In this document: positions 1-7,650 of the stretch, in pieces
Layout: each line of letters starts with the position of its first letter
Position numbering within the stretch: the stretch's first letter is position 1
NCBI GenBank assembly: GCA_030054175.1
Contig: JASGCM010000003.1
Span: 31,521 to 95,520, forward strand
Length of the DNA stretch: 64,000 nucleotides
Source of the DNA: Alphaproteobacteria bacterium
GTDB lineage: Bacteria; Pseudomonadota; Gammaproteobacteria; Burkholderiales; Burkholderiaceae_C
Direction: 5' to 3'
Translations under genes and position numbers: made by a program
The notes under the pieces: model-generated
The model's input: the letters and a program-made list of their open reading frames with translations, nothing else
Database searches by the model: none
What the model was told of the DNA's origin: nothing

Positions 1-1881
1 CGAGACCTTAAAACCCGCACCAAGTGCAGAGAGGTCATCGGCCGTTGGCGCTGCATCGTAAGGCGAGAGGTCCCACGGGTACTCCAGCACCTCTGGGTCG
101 TCGAATAATTGCAACTCACCCTGAAGGCGCAACGTCAATTGTGGAACGTAGAAGCGTTCACCCAGTTCGGCAGGTGTCTGGAAAAATTCGATGGCCGTGG
201 TACGGCTGACTTCGGCGGCTTCAACAATGGCCGCTGCTGCGGTTTCTGACTTGACTGATGCCTTTAGTGTTTCGGCTTCGTCCTCGGTCAGCGGGGTACT
301 GATGGTTAGTGTATTTAGCTTGCCATCCCAACTTACCTTGTCGCGGATCGTCTTGGGCACGCTCTTGAGATCGGGCTTCTCAGACAAAGTAATCGCCACT
401 GGTCGAACGACAACGCGTCCGGCATGGCCCTCCATATCCAGCCGCGATTGTTCGGCCTTGGCAGCGGTCACGAACTCGTTCACTTCGCGCCGCTCGAAGC
501 CTGCCCCAGCTACCAATCGATCACGCAAGGCGCTGGCGGTTTCGGCAAAGTTGCGCGAGACGACGAAGGCGTAGGACTGATTCAGCGCTCGAGCCTGCCG
601 ATGACTCGCCCCCGGTTGCCGCAATACCCGCCCGAGCAACTGCTCTACCGTCGTGGCGGAATGTAGTGATGCCATGCTGACCAGGATGTAGGCAAAGGGG
701 CAGTCCCAGCCTTCGGCAAGCGCCTTCTGAGTGATGACGAATTTCACCGGGCAGCTTGGGTCGGCAATGCCCAGCTTGTAGTCCGCATCGATCTGCTCCA
801 GCCCTTTTTCTTCGCCGGTGGCTACGATGATCTCGCTGGCCGGAATGCCGTGGTTGCTAATCAGCTCGTTGCGCACACGCTCGAAATCCAGCGTATCCAC
901 ACCGGCCCGGCGCGGCTCTGATTGAATCAACACTAGCGGCCGCAAGTAGGCGGCACCCGCCCGGCGTTCATCATCGGCCAATTTGTGCAGGGCATCGCGG
1001 CGGCCTATGGCGTCGGCCAGACACTGTTGCCAGTTCGGCTCCGTTTCGAGCACCACCGGTAGTTTGATCATTTCTTCCGCCTTCAATTCGGCGGCGGATA
1101 CGCTGTGCAATACGTTACTGGGCGTGCGCTCCAGATCGGGCGTTGCGGTCAGTTCCATCACCCCGCTGGGGCGGAAGCGCGCCAACATGTCGAAGGCCAG
1201 TTCGGTCCGGTTGTTGTGCGCTTCGTCGACAACCACGAAGGGTCGGCGCAGACGCAGCACGTTGGCCAGTGAATAGGGCGTGATCCGTTCCGTGCCTTCG
1301 CCCTCGCTTAACAACTCGTGCCGCTGCGTGGGTGATAGATTGTCGAAATGGTGCATCAGCGCGCCGCTGGACTGGTACACCTTGCGGCATTCTTCCTCTT
1401 CCACCTGAAACGCCTGCCGGGTGGCGACGATGATGGTCGTCGACGTATCCAGCGTGGCGCGAGTGACGCTCTTGGCTTCTTCCAGATCCAGCACGGTGAT
1501 CGTGCCGGTTTCACGTAATGCCGTATGGTAGGGGTGCTGGCGGTCGCGCAAGGCACGCAAAGTCTGCTCGCGGATCGGCTTGCTCGGCACCAGCCACAGG
1601 ATGACGCTGTGCTCGCAACGTAGCAGGTGTGTGTTTACCAACGCCACGCTCTTCGCGGCCAACCAGGTTTTGCCACCACCAGTGGGCACGCGCAGGCAGA
1701 AGTACGGCATGTCGGACGGGAAGCCCGACAGCGGGTTATAGGTATTGCCACGGCCCCACAGGCGCTCCGTGGTGGCGGTGAAGGCAATCGACGGTGATGG
1801 CAGCTCGTGGCAGGCCTTGAAGTAGGCTTCCACACTGTCGAGGACTTGCGACTGGTAGGTTTTTGCGGCGAATGTGGTCAT
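1..1881 (-). CDS. res: Type III restriction enzyme Res subunit, partial
   Basis: The reading frame is open from the ATG at 1881 to the window edge (627 codons seen); the C-terminus, where the nuclease domain would be, is outside. It encodes an SF2 DEAD/DEAH-type helicase. Walker A reads PTGGGKTW near residue 68, Walker B reads VVVDEAHNNRT near residue 225, a TATPDL motif follows, and a late arginine motif reads QLLGRVLRQP. In type III systems Res translocates or slides on DNA and cuts when two Mod-bound, oppositely oriented unmethylated sites meet. It starts only 3 bp after the mod stop codon, so the two are co-transcribed. Function is confident from motifs plus partner; completeness cannot be judged. 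Confidence 0.9.
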   Translation of the reverse strand, partial: MTTFAAKTYQSQVLDSVEAYFKACHELPSPSIAFTATTERLWGRGNTYNPLSGFPSDMPYFCLRVPTGGGKTWLAAKSVALVNTHLLRCEHSVILWLVPSKPIREQTLRALRDRQHPYHTALRETGTITVLDLEEAKSVTRATLDTSTTIIVATRQAFQVEEEECRKVYQSSGALMHHFDNLSPTQRHELLSEGEGTERITPYSLANVLRLRRPFVVVDEAHNNRTELAFDMLARFRPSGVMELTATPDLERTPSNVLHSVSAAELKAEEMIKLPVVLETEPNWQQCLADAIGRRDALHKLADDERRAGAAYLRPLVLIQSEPRRAGVDTLDFERVRNELISNHGIPASEIIVATGEEKGLEQIDADYKLGIADPSCPVKFVITQKALAEGWDCPFAYILVSMASLHSATTVEQLLGRVLRQPGASHRQARALNQSYAFVVSRNFAETASALRDRLVAGAGFERREVNEFVTAAKAEQSRLDMEGHAGRVVVRPVAITLSEKPDLKSVPKTIRDKVSWDGKLNTLTISTPLTEDEAETLKASVKSETAAAAIVEAAEVSRTTAIEFFQTPAELGERFYVPQLTLRLQGELQLFDDPEVLEYPWDLSPYDAAPTADDLSALGAGFKVS

Positions 1882-1884
1882 GGC

Positions 1885-3546
1885 TTACACCTCCAGCGCG
1901 TAAGGGGTTTGCTTGAAGGTGATGCCTTCACGCGCAGCACGGCCGCCTATCCGGTTGGCTGCGGCGTAGATCACTTTTGAACCAGAAAATTTCGGCAGCA
2001 CATCAAACACCGGCCCGGTGAGCACATTGCCACCGGCGATGGATTTATCCTTAAGAATTCCGTTGTAGAGCAGGTAGAGGCCGCGCCCCTCGTGCACGCC
2101 CAGAAGCGGCGAATCGCCCTGGCCTGTGTAGCCGGAACCGGTTTCTGCAAACCAAACGAACTCGGCCAGTTGGGCAAAAGTGACATCAGAGCGAATCCGC
2201 CCCTCGGCTGTGAACAGCGGCTCGGCGGACAGACGGCAGAATTGGAAGCCTCCGCCCAAACCTTCGACGGCGTTGCCCTTAACGTTGGTGTAGCCGGTGG
2301 CAACGCGCTTGACCCGTTCAGCGGTGAGGCTGCGAGCGATGCCCTCATCCATTTCAACCAAGATGTATCGACGGTGACCGCCATCCTCGGAGTTCTGCTT
2401 TAGTACTGCATGGGCCGTGGTGCCGGAGCCTGCGAAAGAGTCCAGCACAAGGAAATCCTTGCCTTCGATCATGGAAATCAGATATCGGATTAAGTCCACA
2501 GGCTTTGGAAAGGGAAAACTAAAACCCATTTCCGTCAATGCGGCGGACTGGGATTGGGTGCTCCCAACGCCGCTAATGACTGTAATTACGTGGCTTGCTT
2601 GTTCACGATCCTTTACGGATTCGATTGCACCAGTCCCCGTTACTACAAATCGTGTACGTTGCCCTTTCGAGTCAAGAACGGGTTGAAAGCCTGAATCTAT
2701 GAATTCCTGAAGAATCGACTTCGATGACCAGCCACTGGATATCGTCACCTCATTTGTCAGCTCACCATTTATAATAGTTGCGTCCGACAGGTAGTGTGGC
2801 CAAGCGCTCGTACGTGCTGGTATTTGCGCCTCCTGCACACTTGCAGGAAATCCAATGGGCATAACAACCTCGCTGATCGGATTCTTAGGGCCGTTTTTGA
2901 CAATCGTATTCTGAATGTGAGCGCGGTTTAGTTTGCTCCCAGCGCCGACCGATGGATCAATCACCTTGGGATGGGGAAAAAGGTCCGGGTTAATTGCGTA
3001 CGCGAGCACGTATTCATGGCAATTCTTTATTTTGGCTTGATTGTCGAAATTCCCGTCAGTACGCCACACAAAAGTGGCCAGACGACGCTTTACGCCAAAG
3101 ATTTCGTCCAGCAAACTGCGCATGTGGTGTATTTCGTCATCATCTATCGAAATGAAAATCACCCCATCGTCGCTGAGAAACTGCTTCAACAACACGAGGC
3201 GTGGATACATCATCGACAACCAGCGATCGTGCCGATCCAGCGTCTCGCCTTCTTTGCCGACTACTTCGCCCAGCCAGCGGCGGATTTCCGGGCTGTTGAC
3301 GTTGTCGTTGTAGATCCAGCCCTCATTGCCAGTGTTGTACGGCGGGTCGATGTAGATGCACTTCACCTGCCCCGCGTAACGCGGCAACAGCGCCTTGAGT
3401 GCGTGCAAGTTGTCGCCCTGAACGATCAGGCTATCGCCCGGCGCGTCGCCGCAGGACAACTCCGGCACAGGTTCCAACAGACGAAACGGAACTTCCTTGT
3501 GGTGTTTCACGACGGCTTCTTTGCCGATCCAGTTCAATGTTGGCAT
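1885..3546 (-). CDS. mod: Type III DNA methyltransferase Mod subunit
   Basis: A 553-residue adenine-N6 or cytosine-N4 methyltransferase. Catalytic motif IV, DPPYNTG, is at residues 67-73, and the SAM-binding motif FAGSGTT is at 371-377. This order is that of beta-class enzymes such as type III Mod. The segment between the motifs (roughly residues 160-345) is where the target-recognition domain is expected; its DNA is visibly more A/T-rich than the flanks. Mod acts alone as methylase and with Res as the restriction complex. It lies between the HTH gene (12-bp gap) and res (3-bp gap) on the same strand. The length is somewhat short but the motifs are intact, so an active methylase is likely. 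Confidence 0.93.
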   Translation of the reverse strand: MPTLNWIGKEAVVKHHKEVPFRLLEPVPELSCGDAPGDSLIVQGDNLHALKALLPRYAGQVKCIYIDPPYNTGNEGWIYNDNVNSPEIRRWLGEVVGKEGETLDRHDRWLSMMYPRLVLLKQFLSDDGVIFISIDDDEIHHMRSLLDEIFGVKRRLATFVWRTDGNFDNQAKIKNCHEYVLAYAINPDLFPHPKVIDPSVGAGSKLNRAHIQNTIVKNGPKNPISEVVMPIGFPASVQEAQIPARTSAWPHYLSDATIINGELTNEVTISSGWSSKSILQEFIDSGFQPVLDSKGQRTRFVVTGTGAIESVKDREQASHVITVISGVGSTQSQSAALTEMGFSFPFPKPVDLIRYLISMIEGKDFLVLDSFAGSGTTAHAVLKQNSEDGGHRRYILVEMDEGIARSLTAERVKRVATGYTNVKGNAVEGLGGGFQFCRLSAEPLFTAEGRIRSDVTFAQLAEFVWFAETGSGYTGQGDSPLLGVHEGRGLYLLYNGILKDKSIAGGNVLTGPVFDVLPKFSGSKVIYAAANRIGGRAAREGITFKQTPYALEV

Positions 3547-3558
3547 TCAGCCCATCTC

Positions 3559-3777
3559 TCAATCTTTGCGCGATGGCGGCTGGCCATCGCTGCGTTGTTC
3601 TTCGTCCGCACCACCCGCGCGCACCCATTCATCGATCTCAGACAACTGGAATTTCCACAGTCGCCCTACACGGTGCGCTGGCAGGCCCTGGCGCTCCCGC
3701 CAGCGGTACACAGTGTCCTTGACCACGCCTAGATGTTGAGCGACTTGCTCAGCAGTTACCCACGGTTCAGTAGTCAT
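3559..3777 (-). CDS. Small helix-turn-helix (excisionase/MerR-like) protein
   Basis: A 72-residue protein whose whole N-terminal half is a DNA-binding HTH of the excisionase/MerR-like type (WVTAEQVAQHLGVVKDTVYRW, then a wing ending near KFQLSEIDEW). The C-terminus is short, polar and probably disordered. It is the first gene of the operon that continues into mod and res, with a 12-bp gap. Such small HTH genes often precede mod genes, so a role as operon regulator is plausible, but nothing in the sequence proves what it binds. Two AAATTT-centred palindromes lie upstream and are candidate operators. Confidence 0.8.
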   Translation of the reverse strand: MTTEPWVTAEQVAQHLGVVKDTVYRWRERQGLPAHRVGRLWKFQLSEIDEWVRAGGADEEQRSDGQPPSRKD

Positions 3778-3902
3778 AGTTCGCGAACTTGATTAAAAGT
3801 GGATCGGAATCGGTTTAAGTCGGTCAAAGTCTAGCAGACGAAGGAAGTTGCCAAGAGTCCAACTTCCGGCAAATTTACCGAAAGTACCGTTGGACGCCAG
3901 AC

Positions 3903-3984
3903 ATGCAAATTTGTACATCTGTGAACCATCATCTGCAAAATTTTTGGAAGGTTGCGCGCAATCATTAATTGTGCAAATTTGCAT
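3903..3984. promoter_or_regulatory. Upstream region of the R-M operon with AAATTT-centred palindromes
   Basis: The gene-free stretch 3778-3994 holds TGCAAATTTGCA (3972-3983, perfect palindrome) and a near copy at 3904-3915 (TGCAAATTTGTA). Both lie 125-205 bp upstream of the HTH start. A longer perfect relative, TGCGCAAATTTGCGCA, is found at 6030-6045. I see no convincing -35/-10 pair. An operator function is inference from symmetry and position. Confidence 0.3.
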
Positions 3985-3994
3985 CTTTAAAAAG

Positions 3995-4019
3995 GGCGGA
4001 TTCAAGTACGAAGTGCAAC
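3995..4019 (+). repeat. Left inverted repeat of the IS30 element
   Basis: This 25-bp end begins GGCGGATTCAAG and is preceded by the AAG target duplication. It matches the reverse complement of 5031-5055 at 24 of 25 positions. Confidence 0.92.
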
Positions 4020-4094
4020 GTTGACTAACCGCAAGAAGGAGGCTGAGGATGTTTAGCATTCAAGGCTTCCTGACCTGCAAGTCGAAGTTGCCCG

Positions 4095-5048
4095 ATGAAT
4101 TACAAACACCTCAGCCAGATTGAAAGATATCAGATTCACAGCCTTATGAAAGCCCAGCACAACATCACGCAGATTGCCCAACTGCTTGGACGAGACAAGT
4201 CCACGATCAGTCGCGAGCTGCGCCGTAATGCCGGGTGTCGAGGCTACCGAGCCAAACAAGCCTGTGAACTTGCCTGCAAACGCTCTGGCTCGAGCCGCAA
4301 TGCCAGCACGCTTGCGCCCTGGGTGAAAGAGCAGGCCAGCGAGCTTTTGCGGCTGCAATGGAGTCCCGAGCAGATCGCCGGCAAACTGCCAGTGAGCCAT
4401 GAATCGCTGTACCTGCATGTTTATGCAGACAAGGCGCATGGCGGCACCTTGTGGAAGAACCTGCGTTGCCAAAAGCAAAAGAGAAAGCGCTACGCCAGTG
4501 GTCGAGACCGCAGGGGACAGATCCCCAACCGCAGACCGCTGAGCGAGCGCCCAGCGCACATTGACAAGCGCTTGCAAGTGGGTCATTGGGAATGTGACAC
4601 CGTCATTGGTGCCAACCACAAGCAGGCCATCGTCACGGTGGTGGAGCGCAAAAGCGGGTACGCGGTCATGGCCAAGGTTTCAAACAAAACAGCTGATCTG
4701 GTTGGCGCGGCGATCATCGAAGCGCTCAACCCGTTGAAGGCTAGGGTCAAGACCCTGACCTATGACAACGGCAAAGAATTTAGCGGGCACGCCAGGATTG
4801 ATGAAGCGCTGGGTAGCACGGGCTACTTTGCCCGACCCTTTGCCAGTTGGGAGCGAGGCTCCAACGAGAACTTCAATGGCCTGCTGCGGCAATACGTGCC
4901 CAAGAAGCGGCAGATGGCAAATATAACGGACGAGGAACTTAAGATGATCGAAAACAGATTGAATAACCGCCCCCGCAAACGATTGGGATTTAGAACGCCT
5001 GCAGAGGTGTTTCATCAATCGTTATCCCGTGTTGCACTTCGTGCTTGA
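4095..5048 (+). CDS. IS30 family transposase
   Basis: A 317-residue transposase with the IS30 architecture. The N-terminal HTH (LSQIERYQIHSLMKA, then ITQIAQLLGRDKSTISREL) is followed by a second HTH-like segment around residues 78-105 (LQWSPEQIAGKLP). The RNase H-like catalytic core has D168 (HWECDTVIG), D224 (LTYDNGKEF) and E258 (GSNENFNG), the DD(33)E spacing of the family. The gene runs almost to the right terminal repeat, and its stop codon lies inside that repeat. No frameshift or stop is present, so it should be functional. A second long frame on the opposite strand of the same region is a shadow. Confidence 0.96.
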   Translation: MNYKHLSQIERYQIHSLMKAQHNITQIAQLLGRDKSTISRELRRNAGCRGYRAKQACELACKRSGSSRNASTLAPWVKEQASELLRLQWSPEQIAGKLPVSHESLYLHVYADKAHGGTLWKNLRCQKQKRKRYASGRDRRGQIPNRRPLSERPAHIDKRLQVGHWECDTVIGANHKQAIVTVVERKSGYAVMAKVSNKTADLVGAAIIEALNPLKARVKTLTYDNGKEFSGHARIDEALGSTGYFARPFASWERGSNENFNGLLRQYVPKKRQMANITDEELKMIENRLNNRPRKRLGFRTPAEVFHQSLSRVALRA

Positions 5049-5055
5049 ATCCGCC
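5031..5055 (-). repeat. Right inverted repeat of the IS30 element
   Basis: Reverse complement of the left end with one difference. It contains the transposase stop codon and is followed by the AAG target duplication at 5056-5058. Confidence 0.92.
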
Positions 5056-5081
5056 AAGAATCAAAATTTGATCGAAATTGA

Positions 5082-5110
5082 CTTGGCTTCTCAATCAAAC
5101 AGCGTCTTAC
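5082..5110 (+). promoter_or_regulatory. Shared 29-bp leader motif, copy 1
   Basis: CTTGGCTTC, 7 variable bases, then AACAGCGTCTTAC. The motif ends 34 bp before the DUF6900 start codon. Three relatives are found at 5382, 6074 and 11762, all at a similar distance from a start codon. The function is unknown: it could be a protein-binding site or a 5' UTR element. Confidence 0.6.
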
Positions 5111-5144
5111 TGGAGGCCTCGCAACACACCAACCGGAGATTGAC

Positions 5145-5354
5145 ATGAGCACCACCATCGACCAGATTTTTTTCCTGATCGCCCAAAAGCACCTCTTTAT
5201 CGAGACCCTGGAAACCCGCCACTCCGACCGCCTTGACTTCCACGATGTCGCCGTCTGGAGCGTGCGCGATGCACTGGAGGCCGCGTTCAAGGCGGGTGTC
5301 GAGTTGGGCGCATCCATGCCAAAAGCCACGGAAGCAGAAATCGCGCAAGACTGA
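5145..5354 (+). CDS. DUF6900-type small protein
   Basis: A 69-residue acidic protein (MSTTIDQIFFLIAQKHLFIETL...; DFHDVAVWSVRDALEAAFKAG) that I recognise as resembling DUF6900, a family seen on plasmids and integrated elements. No enzymatic motif or membrane segment is visible, and helices predominate. The start ATG is preceded by CCGGAGATTGAC, giving a good ribosome-binding site. It is the first plus-strand gene after the IS30 insertion and carries leader motif copy 1. The function is not known; association with DUF3489 and DUF2924 genes suggests element maintenance rather than host metabolism (inference). Confidence 0.72.
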   Translation: MSTTIDQIFFLIAQKHLFIETLETRHSDRLDFHDVAVWSVRDALEAAFKAGVELGASMPKATEAEIAQD

Positions 5355-5381
5355 TTTGTTGTGCAAGCCAAGCAATTAGAG

Positions 5382-5410
5382 CTTGGCTTCACTGCCAAAC
5401 AGCGCGTTCA
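5382..5410 (+). promoter_or_regulatory. Shared 29-bp leader motif, copy 2
   Basis: CTTGGCTTC, 7 variable bases, then AACAGCGCGTTCA. It ends 31 bp before the ATG of the DUF3489 gene. The right arm shares its CGCGTTCA ending with copy 4. Confidence 0.6.
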
Positions 5411-5441
5411 TCACTATCCCGAAACCAATCAGGATCACATC

Positions 5442-6011
5442 ATGACCAACCAACTCAGCCTCACCCAGCACACCGTTCTGGCCCATGCCGCCCAAAACAC
5501 CAACGGCAAGATCACTTGGTTCCCTGACAACGTCAAAGGCGGGGCCCGCCACAAAGTGCTCACCGGCCTGTTCAACCGCGCCCTGATCACCAGCAACGGT
5601 GCCGAACATTTTGTCGCCGCCGAGGGCTACGATGCACTTGGGCTCACGCGGCCAACGGCCGCAATTGCGCCAGAGGTGGCACCCTTGGACGCAGACCCAG
5701 AACTGGAGGCCACCGTGGCCAACGTCGAGGCCCAGTGGGCGCAAGCCTCACAACAGCCTGTGACAGCACCAAAAGCTCACCGCCAGCGTGAGAACAGCAA
5801 ACAAGCCACCATCATCGCAATGCTGCGCCGCCCGGAGGGTGCGACGGTTGCGCAAATTTGTGCATGCACTGGCTGGCAAGCCCACACAGTGCGAGGCACG
5901 TTTGCCGGAGCGTTCAAAAAGAAGCTGGGGCTGACCATTACATCGGCAAAACTCCATGGTGGCGAGCGCAGCTACCACGTTGTGACATCGGCAGACGAAT
6001 TGCAGACTTGA
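5442..6011 (+). CDS. DUF3489 domain protein
   Basis: A 189-residue protein. The N-terminal part (LSLTQHTVLAHAAQ, then GGARHKVLTGLFNRALI) looks like a winged-helix-type segment. The C-terminal part (KQATIIAMLRRPEGATVAQI, then GWQAHTVRGTFAGAFKKKLGL) is the DUF3489 domain, which has the layout of a second winged helix. A proline/alanine-rich linker separates them. The ATG at 5442 is chosen because the sequence similarity begins there and leader motif copy 2 lies just upstream; an earlier in-frame start at 5361 would absorb the motif. A DNA-binding role is likely from the fold, but no target is known. It is followed by a palindrome and then by another motif-bearing gene. Confidence 0.82.
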   Translation: MTNQLSLTQHTVLAHAAQNTNGKITWFPDNVKGGARHKVLTGLFNRALITSNGAEHFVAAEGYDALGLTRPTAAIAPEVAPLDADPELEATVANVEAQWAQASQQPVTAPKAHRQRENSKQATIIAMLRRPEGATVAQICACTGWQAHTVRGTFAGAFKKKLGLTITSAKLHGGERSYHVVTSADELQT

Positions 6012-6029
6012 TTGCATGCACGGACAGGG

Positions 6030-6045
6030 TGCGCAAATTTGCGCA
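6030..6045. promoter_or_regulatory. Perfect 16-bp palindrome, candidate operator
   Basis: TGCGCAAATTTGCGCA lies between the DUF3489 stop and the next leader motif. Shorter relatives lie upstream of the R-M operon (3972-3983 and 3904-3915). The symmetry suits a dimeric HTH protein; which one is unknown. Confidence 0.4.
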
Positions 6046-6073
6046 TCCAAGTTGATTCAAACGCCACAAATAG

Positions 6074-6102
6074 CTTGGCTTCCGTCTTGAACAGCGTCTT
6101 AC
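6074..6102 (+). promoter_or_regulatory. Shared 29-bp leader motif, copy 3
   Basis: CTTGGCTTC, 7 variable bases, then AACAGCGTCTTAC, with both arms identical to copy 1. It ends 37 bp before the start codon at 6140. Confidence 0.6.
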
Positions 6103-6139
6103 TACGGGTGTCGACACAATCAATCCACCGGAGAAAATC

Positions 6140-6505
6140 ATGAACGCAACCACCAGCATTCCCGCAGCCACCGTGACCGACTTTGGTTTTTGGGGCACCA
6201 TGCAAAAGCATGCATCCGCTGCTTGGGCCATCGCCCTGCCAGCCATTGCCAACGCCACCGGGTGCGAACCAGCGCAAGTCAGGGCATTTTTGGACAGTCG
6301 CCACGGTCGCCATTTTGCAGACGATGTCCAAAATGCACTTTTCGTCGGTGCCACCCTCAAGGACGCGATTGACCAAGCGACCGTCAAGTGGATGGGCTGG
6401 ACGATTGGCCGCAACACCGCCCGCGAAACTGGCATCCCTCGCGGCATGGCCTACTTGACCGGGTTTGTGGTGCAAGCCGCCATCGACGACGAAATTTATA
6501 TCTGA
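6140..6505 (+). CDS. Conserved-looking protein of unknown function
   Basis: A 121-residue protein that I do not recognise. The sequence is alpha-helical with alanine-rich stretches (MQKHASAAWAIALPAIA, then PAQVRAFLDSRHGRHFADDV) and a C-terminal hydrophobic run (MAYLTGFVVQAAI), with no clear signal peptide or catalytic motif. It has leader motif copy 3 and a good ribosome-binding site (CCGGAGAAAATC before ATG). It is followed by a rho-independent terminator at 6570, which supports it as the last gene of a short transcription unit. Codon use is in keeping with its neighbours. Confidence 0.75.
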   Translation: MNATTSIPAATVTDFGFWGTMQKHASAAWAIALPAIANATGCEPAQVRAFLDSRHGRHFADDVQNALFVGATLKDAIDQATVKWMGWTIGRNTARETGIPRGMAYLTGFVVQAAIDDEIYI

Positions 6506-6569
6506 CCGGTCGCGCCAACTGCCATCACTGGCGGTGACCTCCAAATGCTGGAGGTCATCTCTGCCACAA

Positions 6570-6600
6570 GGGTGTCCACTTAACGGACACCCATTTTCTT
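6570..6600 (+). terminator. Rho-independent terminator
   Basis: Perfect 8-bp stem GGGTGTCC/GGACACCC with a 7-base loop, followed by ATTTTCTT. It lies 65 bp after the stop codon of the gene at 6140. Confidence 0.7.
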
Positions 6601-6715
6601 CGCCAGCACATTTTTCACCGCATTAAATGCGGCGAATCTGCCACTTTATCTCCGCATGACCCGCCAGCCGCGTCGGCAAAGGGTGTGAATTGAATTCCCC
6701 CCCTTTGCGCCCAAG

Positions 6716-6761
6716 GTGCAAACCCGCTGTGGTGCAAACCCCTGCAAACCTTGGTTTGCAC
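6716..6761. repeat. Cluster of GTGCAAACC repeats (iteron-like)
   Basis: GTGCAAACC occurs at 6716-6724 and 6732-6740, a one-base variant CTGCAAACC at 6742-6750, and an inverted copy at 6753-6761. Direct copies start 16 and 10 bp apart. Such clusters are typical of binding sites for replication or partition proteins. Confidence 0.5.
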
Positions 6762-6876
6762 GCTGACTGTAGGCGACGCGTGCGCTGTTGCCCCCCTCAT
6801 AGGATTTTGGCCAGGAAGGACCCCTTTTATCTGGGGCATGTATCCGTGCGGCGACCATAACAATGGGCAACCACCA

Positions 6877-6902
6877 CCATCACAACCGTCACAACCATCA
6901 CA
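6877..6902 (+). repeat. 26-bp exact direct repeat, copy 1 (9-bp periodic)
   Basis: A 9-bp period built on CRTCACAAC. The 26 bp recur exactly at 8071-8096. An inverted, less regular version (GTGATGGTGGTGATGATCG...) follows at about 6928-6957, so the locus can fold on itself. Confidence 0.6.
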
Positions 6903-7029
6903 CGGCGCATCGATTCCGGCGGTGCCTGTGATGGTGGTGATGATCGTGATGGTTGTTTCATACTGTCAAGATCCAAAAAGGTATACCCCGTCGCTAGACT
7001 TACCTCATTTCAATCTTTCGGAAAACGCC

Positions 7030-7644
7030 ATGCCTGCACCAAGTGTCACCAATTGCCTGCGCTATTGGGATTTAGCCGACCATATCCAACTCGCCGATGC
7101 GATTGCACTGTGGTGCGGTGTCGAGCCAGCAGAACTGGTCAAACTGAACTTTGAGACCCAGTGCATGAGTGCAAAACGGGCGGCGTTGGTCACCGGATTG
7201 CGCGATGGCAGATTGGAATATGAAGACCTCGGACTGGTCACAAACCATGGCAAAGTCTTCAAAGGCGCACCGATTGATGAGCTACTGGAAAAAGGTCGTC
7301 TCGTCATCAACAAGACAAGCCTGCGCCGATGGTTCGAGCAGTTGCCATTTGAAGACAGACCAGAGTTCTTGTTTGACGAATCCCGCCAACCCGTCCTGCC
7401 AGATGGCAGCGACGTGGCCGAGATGAATAGCCTGCGGGCCATTGCTGTCATGGCACATATGTTGGCTAACGCATCACCCAAGTACAGACATGGAGACAAG
7501 CCAAACTCAGATGCCATTGGCAAAGCGGTACTTGAAATGGCAGAACAAGTTCTGGGCAACTCCCGCAGTCTTGCATCGTTTCACAAAAAGATTGCTGACG
7601 CATTGCGCCAATACGGCCCGGAGATCAAAGTCAAGCGAATTTGA
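7030..7644 (+). CDS. Element protein of unknown function
   Basis: A 204-residue protein that I do not recognise. The N-terminus (LRYWDLADHIQLADAIALWCGVEPAEL split over two helices) and the segment KTSLRRWFEQLPFEDRPEFLF suggest a mostly helical, possibly DNA- or protein-binding protein; the C-terminal part contains SLASFHKKIADALRQYG. The ATG at 7030 is chosen over in-frame upstream starts because the upstream extension consists only of translated repeat array. It lies upstream of an AlpA-like gene and downstream of the repeat arrays, the position often held by replication-associated genes of elements (inference). Confidence 0.72.
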   Translation: MPAPSVTNCLRYWDLADHIQLADAIALWCGVEPAELVKLNFETQCMSAKRAALVTGLRDGRLEYEDLGLVTNHGKVFKGAPIDELLEKGRLVINKTSLRRWFEQLPFEDRPEFLFDESRQPVLPDGSDVAEMNSLRAIAVMAHMLANASPKYRHGDKPNSDAIGKAVLEMAEQVLGNSRSLASFHKKIADALRQYGPEIKVKRI

Positions 7645-7650
7645 TCGAAG

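Larger units (their letters stand above)
3995..5055 (+). mobile_element. IS30-family insertion sequence, complete
   Basis: The element is 1061 bp, bounded by 25-bp inverted repeats that differ at one position (3995-4019 and 5031-5055). Direct AAG triplets flank it at 3992-3994 and 5056-5058, as expected for the 2-3 bp duplications of the IS30 family. It has one intact transposase gene. It inserted in the intergenic region between the R-M operon and the DUF6900 gene. The near-perfect ends, clean duplication and undamaged gene indicate a recent, potentially active copy. Confidence 0.93.
6506..7029. other. Non-coding interval with terminator and two repeat arrays
   Basis: The 524-bp gap between two element genes holds an 8-bp hairpin TGACCTCC/GGAGGTCA near 6537-6559, a terminator (6570-6600), a CCGCAT/ATGCGG inverted repeat near 6620, a GTGCAAACC cluster (6716-6761), and a 9-bp-periodic array with its inverted counterpart (6871-6957). 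An open frame crosses part of it, but its translation is of low complexity and I do not regard it as a gene. The repeat density suggests a replication or partition control region of the element. Confidence 0.5.

Noticed and set aside
3793..4059. Open frame of 88 codons on the minus strand across the R-M upstream region and the IS30 left end
   Set aside because: It crosses the insertion boundary, so it cannot predate the insertion, and its translation has no family character or ribosome-binding site.
4053..4619. Long minus-strand frame inside the IS30 transposase
   Set aside because: Shadow of the transposase gene, which has full DDE motifs on the plus strand.
5850..5863. Additional AAATTT palindrome copy inside DUF3489
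   Set aside because: It lies in conserved coding sequence and is imperfect, so chance or coding constraint explains it.
6751..7029. N-terminal extension of the gene at 7030
   Set aside because: The extension only translates repeat arrays into low-complexity sequence; a plausible start follows at 7030.
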